Shown: positions 18,440-20,863 of the stretch, piece after piece | How the letters are laid out: each line of letters starts with the position of its first letter | Position numbering within the stretch: the first letter of the stretch is position 1 | Source of the DNA: Fragilariopsis cylindrus CCMP1102 | Taxonomy: Eukaryota; Bacillariophyta; Bacillariophyceae; Bacillariales; Bacillariaceae | Reading direction: 5' to 3' | NCBI GenBank assembly: GCA_900095095.1 | Contig: FMBT01000053.1 | Coordinates: 1-20,863 of the forward strand | Length of the DNA stretch: 20,863 nt | Program-made: the position numbers and the translations under genes | Notes under the pieces: model-generated | The model's database searches: none | What the model was told of the DNA's origin: nothing | Seen by the model: the letters and a program-made list of their open reading frames with translations, nothing else

Positions 18440-19646
18440 ATGCATCGCCCACCTACTAACTCCCTCTTCTACTTTCTATTATTAGTCCAAAGGACCTTGT
18501 CGTGGACACCTATTTATTCCTCATACTTGGTTCATTCACGGATAATCGCAACGCGATGGCGAATTCCTGATTGTAATACTGCGACACATGTATCGTGTCG
18601 ATCGTCAAAAACTGACGACAATGATAGCAGCACAGATGGAACAGACGCATGGTACGAGAATTTGGATGTGCTGCTTGAGGACGGAGATGATTTATACGAG
18701 GGTGATACCGCTGAAGATTGGATTTCAGACGCAGAGAAGTCAAAGAAACGACGACCAAAAGGAAGCGAACTAATACCTGCCAAAGAAGTTTTGGGTGGGA
18801 GTAATAGTGATTCGGACGCCGAATCGTCCAACAAGCAACAGACTACTAAAAAGAGACCGAGCCCATATACGGAAGAAGAGGAAGAATTAATCACCGCTAT
18901 GGGTGGTAAGGACAAGAATAGACAAAAAACAGTTTCACGGGAAATTGGCTTCTTAGGAGATTCGACTCTGCGTGAGATTGGAACGGATTATTCTGTACGT
19001 GAACTAGTTTTTTGTTACAGTGTACAGTTCGTTAGCTCTTGGTGCTTGCCACCGTTCACACACCCCACAACTGTATACGAAATGCTCCATTTCCTTTCGC
19101 ATACAAATTTAACTTATGCTTATCGTTTACATTTTGTTTCTCAATTCATTTTGTAATTATCTATACCACAGGTACCCATCTGTTATTTAGCTGATGTATT
19201 GGTACAAGTAAGTCTCATAAAATCACGTGTAAATACAATTTCGTAAACGGCATCCCGTGGCTCGGTCTTCTAACTGTTTGTATTGTGTGGTTAATTTTTG
19301 CATGTATGCATTCGTTACTTAACTTGCTTACGTCGTACAGTGGGGTGTAGATGTACCTATTAACATATACGATCGCCTTGGGGACCTCGTAACTGGGGAA
19401 CAAGCTTTTGCTCTAGTGGAGGCTGTCAATACCCTGGATGTTGGACATCTGAACGATCGATATTCAGATCAAAATTTAGTTCAGGTCTGCGATGGGTGGG
19501 ATATCGAAATCAAAGATGCTTTTGAATTTGCTATGAAGGAAGGATGGAGCCTTCCATTCGGAGTCCGGACAAATTTAAGAATGGAACAAGAAGACGAGTT
19601 ACTCCGTGTTTTCTCCTCAATGTATAGAGAGGTTGACGATGACTAA
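18440..19646 (+). CDS. Putative plastid-targeted conserved protein of unknown function, three exons
   Basis: Exons 18440-18994, 19172-19207 and 19341-19646 (donors GTACGT and GTAAGT, acceptors CACAG and TACAG, all phase 0) give 298 residues. The N terminus is a signal-like stretch (NSLFYFLLLVQRTLSWTPIY) followed by a basic Ser/Thr/Arg region, which fits a bipartite diatom plastid presequence with an aromatic residue near the cleavage site. A long acidic, probably disordered region follows (DVLLEDGDDLYEGDTAEDW, SDSDAESS). The folded C-terminal part (REIGFLGDSTLREIGTDYS, VPICYLADVLVQ, WGVDVPINIYDRLGDLVTGE, GWSLPFGVRTNLR, EQEDELLRVFSS) looks well constrained, but I do not recognise a named family. 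The 36-nt middle exon codes exactly the 12 residues VPICYLADVLVQ. Confidence 0.78.
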
Positions 19647-20300
19647 AAATATGCACGACAAGGTATTCGCAGTAGAAAAGCTGTAACATCGTTTTTTTCT
19701 TCGGGGCTCACAGCGACGCTTTCATGTGGTGGAACTCGAAAAAATAAAGATAAAATGGAAGAAGACATTTGTGAGAAATATTGTCTCTCTCTCTCTGATT
19801 AACGTTCTTCTAGATATGGGTGTCTCTCTGGGAAATGCTCAATTTTTGAGTCTGCACTTTCCGACTATTCTCAATTGCATGGTTACGTTTGTACCTATTT
19901 TGAACTATGAATTGAACAAATACTCTCTACTGCAAAAATCAACTGAAGGACCAACTTTAACTAGTGACAAAGTAAATCAGTACTTGTAATATCTCTAATC
20001 ATGCGGACCTAATTCACGTTACTGTACTTTTCTAGTTTTGTTAAAATTATTAATTTTAAAGTATAGCTTTTATCTAGCTGGGTCCGGAGGAATCTATGTA
20101 TGATCTTTCATTTTTTTGTTAATTCAATTTAATCGCGCGGGATTGAGTCCATGATCAAATCAACGTGTATTAGTCGCCATTAAAATAGGCAATTCAATAA
20201 TTTCTAAAAACTACAAACGTAAAAGAAACACAAACAATACCTGTAGCAACTACTCCTATTAAAGAGTACCAAATTATCAAGATAATTGCTAGAATCAAAA
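19647..20300. other. Intergenic region upstream of RUVBL1
   Basis: An open frame at 19726-19989 (88 codons including the stop) begins at GTG, has no family features and lies among AT-rich sequence, so it is not called. A short CT repeat sits near 19784-19797. The RUVBL1 promoter should be here. Confidence 0.45.
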
Positions 20301-20863
20301 ATGGTGAAGGTAGAAACGATCGCATCGGCTAATGTCTCCGTATCGTCGAGTAGTCGAGTATCCGCCCATACACACATCACAGGGCTTGGATTGGATGAGA
20401 ACGGAGATGCCATCGTGCCGATGGTAGGAAACGAACAAGCCGCCACGATGAATACTTCCGGACTGGTCGGTCAAACTGCTGCACGAGAAGCACTGGGTAT
20501 TGTTTCCGACCTTGTTCATTCACAACGTTTAGCAGGACGGGCATTGTTACTTGTGGGTCCACCGGGTACCGGTAAGGTGCGTCGTTCATATTGGCTACTA
20601 CGATATGCGTGCATGTCTGTGCTTGTATGATTTAAATGGTTTTGTTTTGATGTTTCGCTGCTTGTACATAAACATTGATTTTTAATCATTATAGATTTCG
20701 TCTTTTTTTTAAATCAATTTCTCTTTTATGAATCTTTTCTTTGACATTCAAAATCATGGTTTCACTGTACAATAACATAATAGACCGCACTTGCTATGGG
20801 CCTGGCGCAAGAAATCGGTTCACATCAATCGAATAAACTACCATTCTGCGCAATGGTAGCATA
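20301..20863 (+). CDS. RUVBL1: RuvB-like AAA+ ATPase 1 (RUVBL1/pontin), 5' part, truncated by window edge
   Basis: RUVBL1 forms hexameric rings with RUVBL2 in INO80, SWR1, TIP60 and R2TP complexes, in chromatin remodelling and snoRNP/PIKK assembly. Exon 1 (20301-20576) codes MVKVETIAS..., then AHTHITGLGLDENGDA, SGLVGQTAAREALGIV and RALLLVGPPGTGK. It splices inside Walker A to exon 2 (20784 onward, TALAMGLAQEIG...LPFCAMVA), giving GPPGTGKT. The intron is 20577-20783 (GTGCGT...AATAG, phase 0). The H(S/T)H-GLGL and LVGQ-AREA signatures favour RUVBL1 over RUVBL2. The start is the first ATG of the frame, giving a 92-residue first exon. The rest, including Walker B, lies beyond the window. Confidence 0.93.

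Noticed and set aside
19726..19989. 87-residue plus-strand frame upstream of RUVBL1
   Set aside because: It has a GTG start only, AT-rich content, no family similarity, and no splice link seen to either neighbour.
1..20863. CRISPR arrays, rRNA, tRNA genes, transposons, viral genes or toxin genes
   Set aside because: No spaced direct repeats, no convincing tRNA box pair or rRNA sequence, no transposase or reverse transcriptase, and no viral or toxin protein was recognised by eye.

Overview
The window looks like nuclear DNA of a diatom, probably a pennate one. The genes are eukaryotic with short GT-AG introns (about 128-244 nt). Two proteins have diatom-like presequences, two have the type II 'acidic/basic tail, one membrane helix, Ser/Thr/Pro linker, ectodomain' plan common in diatoms, and one secreted protein resembles biosilica proteins. 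The species cannot be named from sequence alone.

Layout, left to right. MSH2 (mismatch repair, 3' end only, +). Aldo-keto reductase (+). EMC10 (ER membrane protein complex subunit, +). PRP38 (spliceosomal B-complex factor, +, reading frame interrupted twice). Then on the minus strand, a secreted Lys/Gly/Tyr/Trp repeat protein with a signal peptide, an R-X-L site and a probable 5'UTR intron. A degenerate HAD-like protein with a signal peptide (+, two compensating frame shifts). A type II membrane protein with a DNRLRE-like ectodomain (-, three frame shifts). A double-length tyrosyl-tRNA synthetase (-, three exons, one frame shift). A type II leucine-rich-repeat membrane protein with twelve 24-residue repeats (+, three exons). 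A putative plastid-targeted protein of unknown function (+, three exons, one of only 36 nt). The 5' end of RUVBL1/pontin (+, runs off the right edge).

The genes do not form an operon or a pathway; housekeeping genes are mixed with surface and secreted genes. The main points for a second look are: (1) the secreted repeat protein, which alternates K-x-x-K blocks with Tyr/Trp-rich blocks and six C-x3-C motifs and is a candidate cingulin/silaffin-like cell-wall protein; (2) a Hub1-binding (HIND-like) motif at the C terminus of PRP38; (3) a pseudo-dimeric TyrRS whose second half has lost its catalytic motifs; (4) about ten single-base frame discontinuities in five genes, mostly at homopolymers or simple repeats, which suggest residual assembly error although two in PRP38 fall exactly on stop codons; (5) short palindromes at matching distances upstream of neighbouring start codons.
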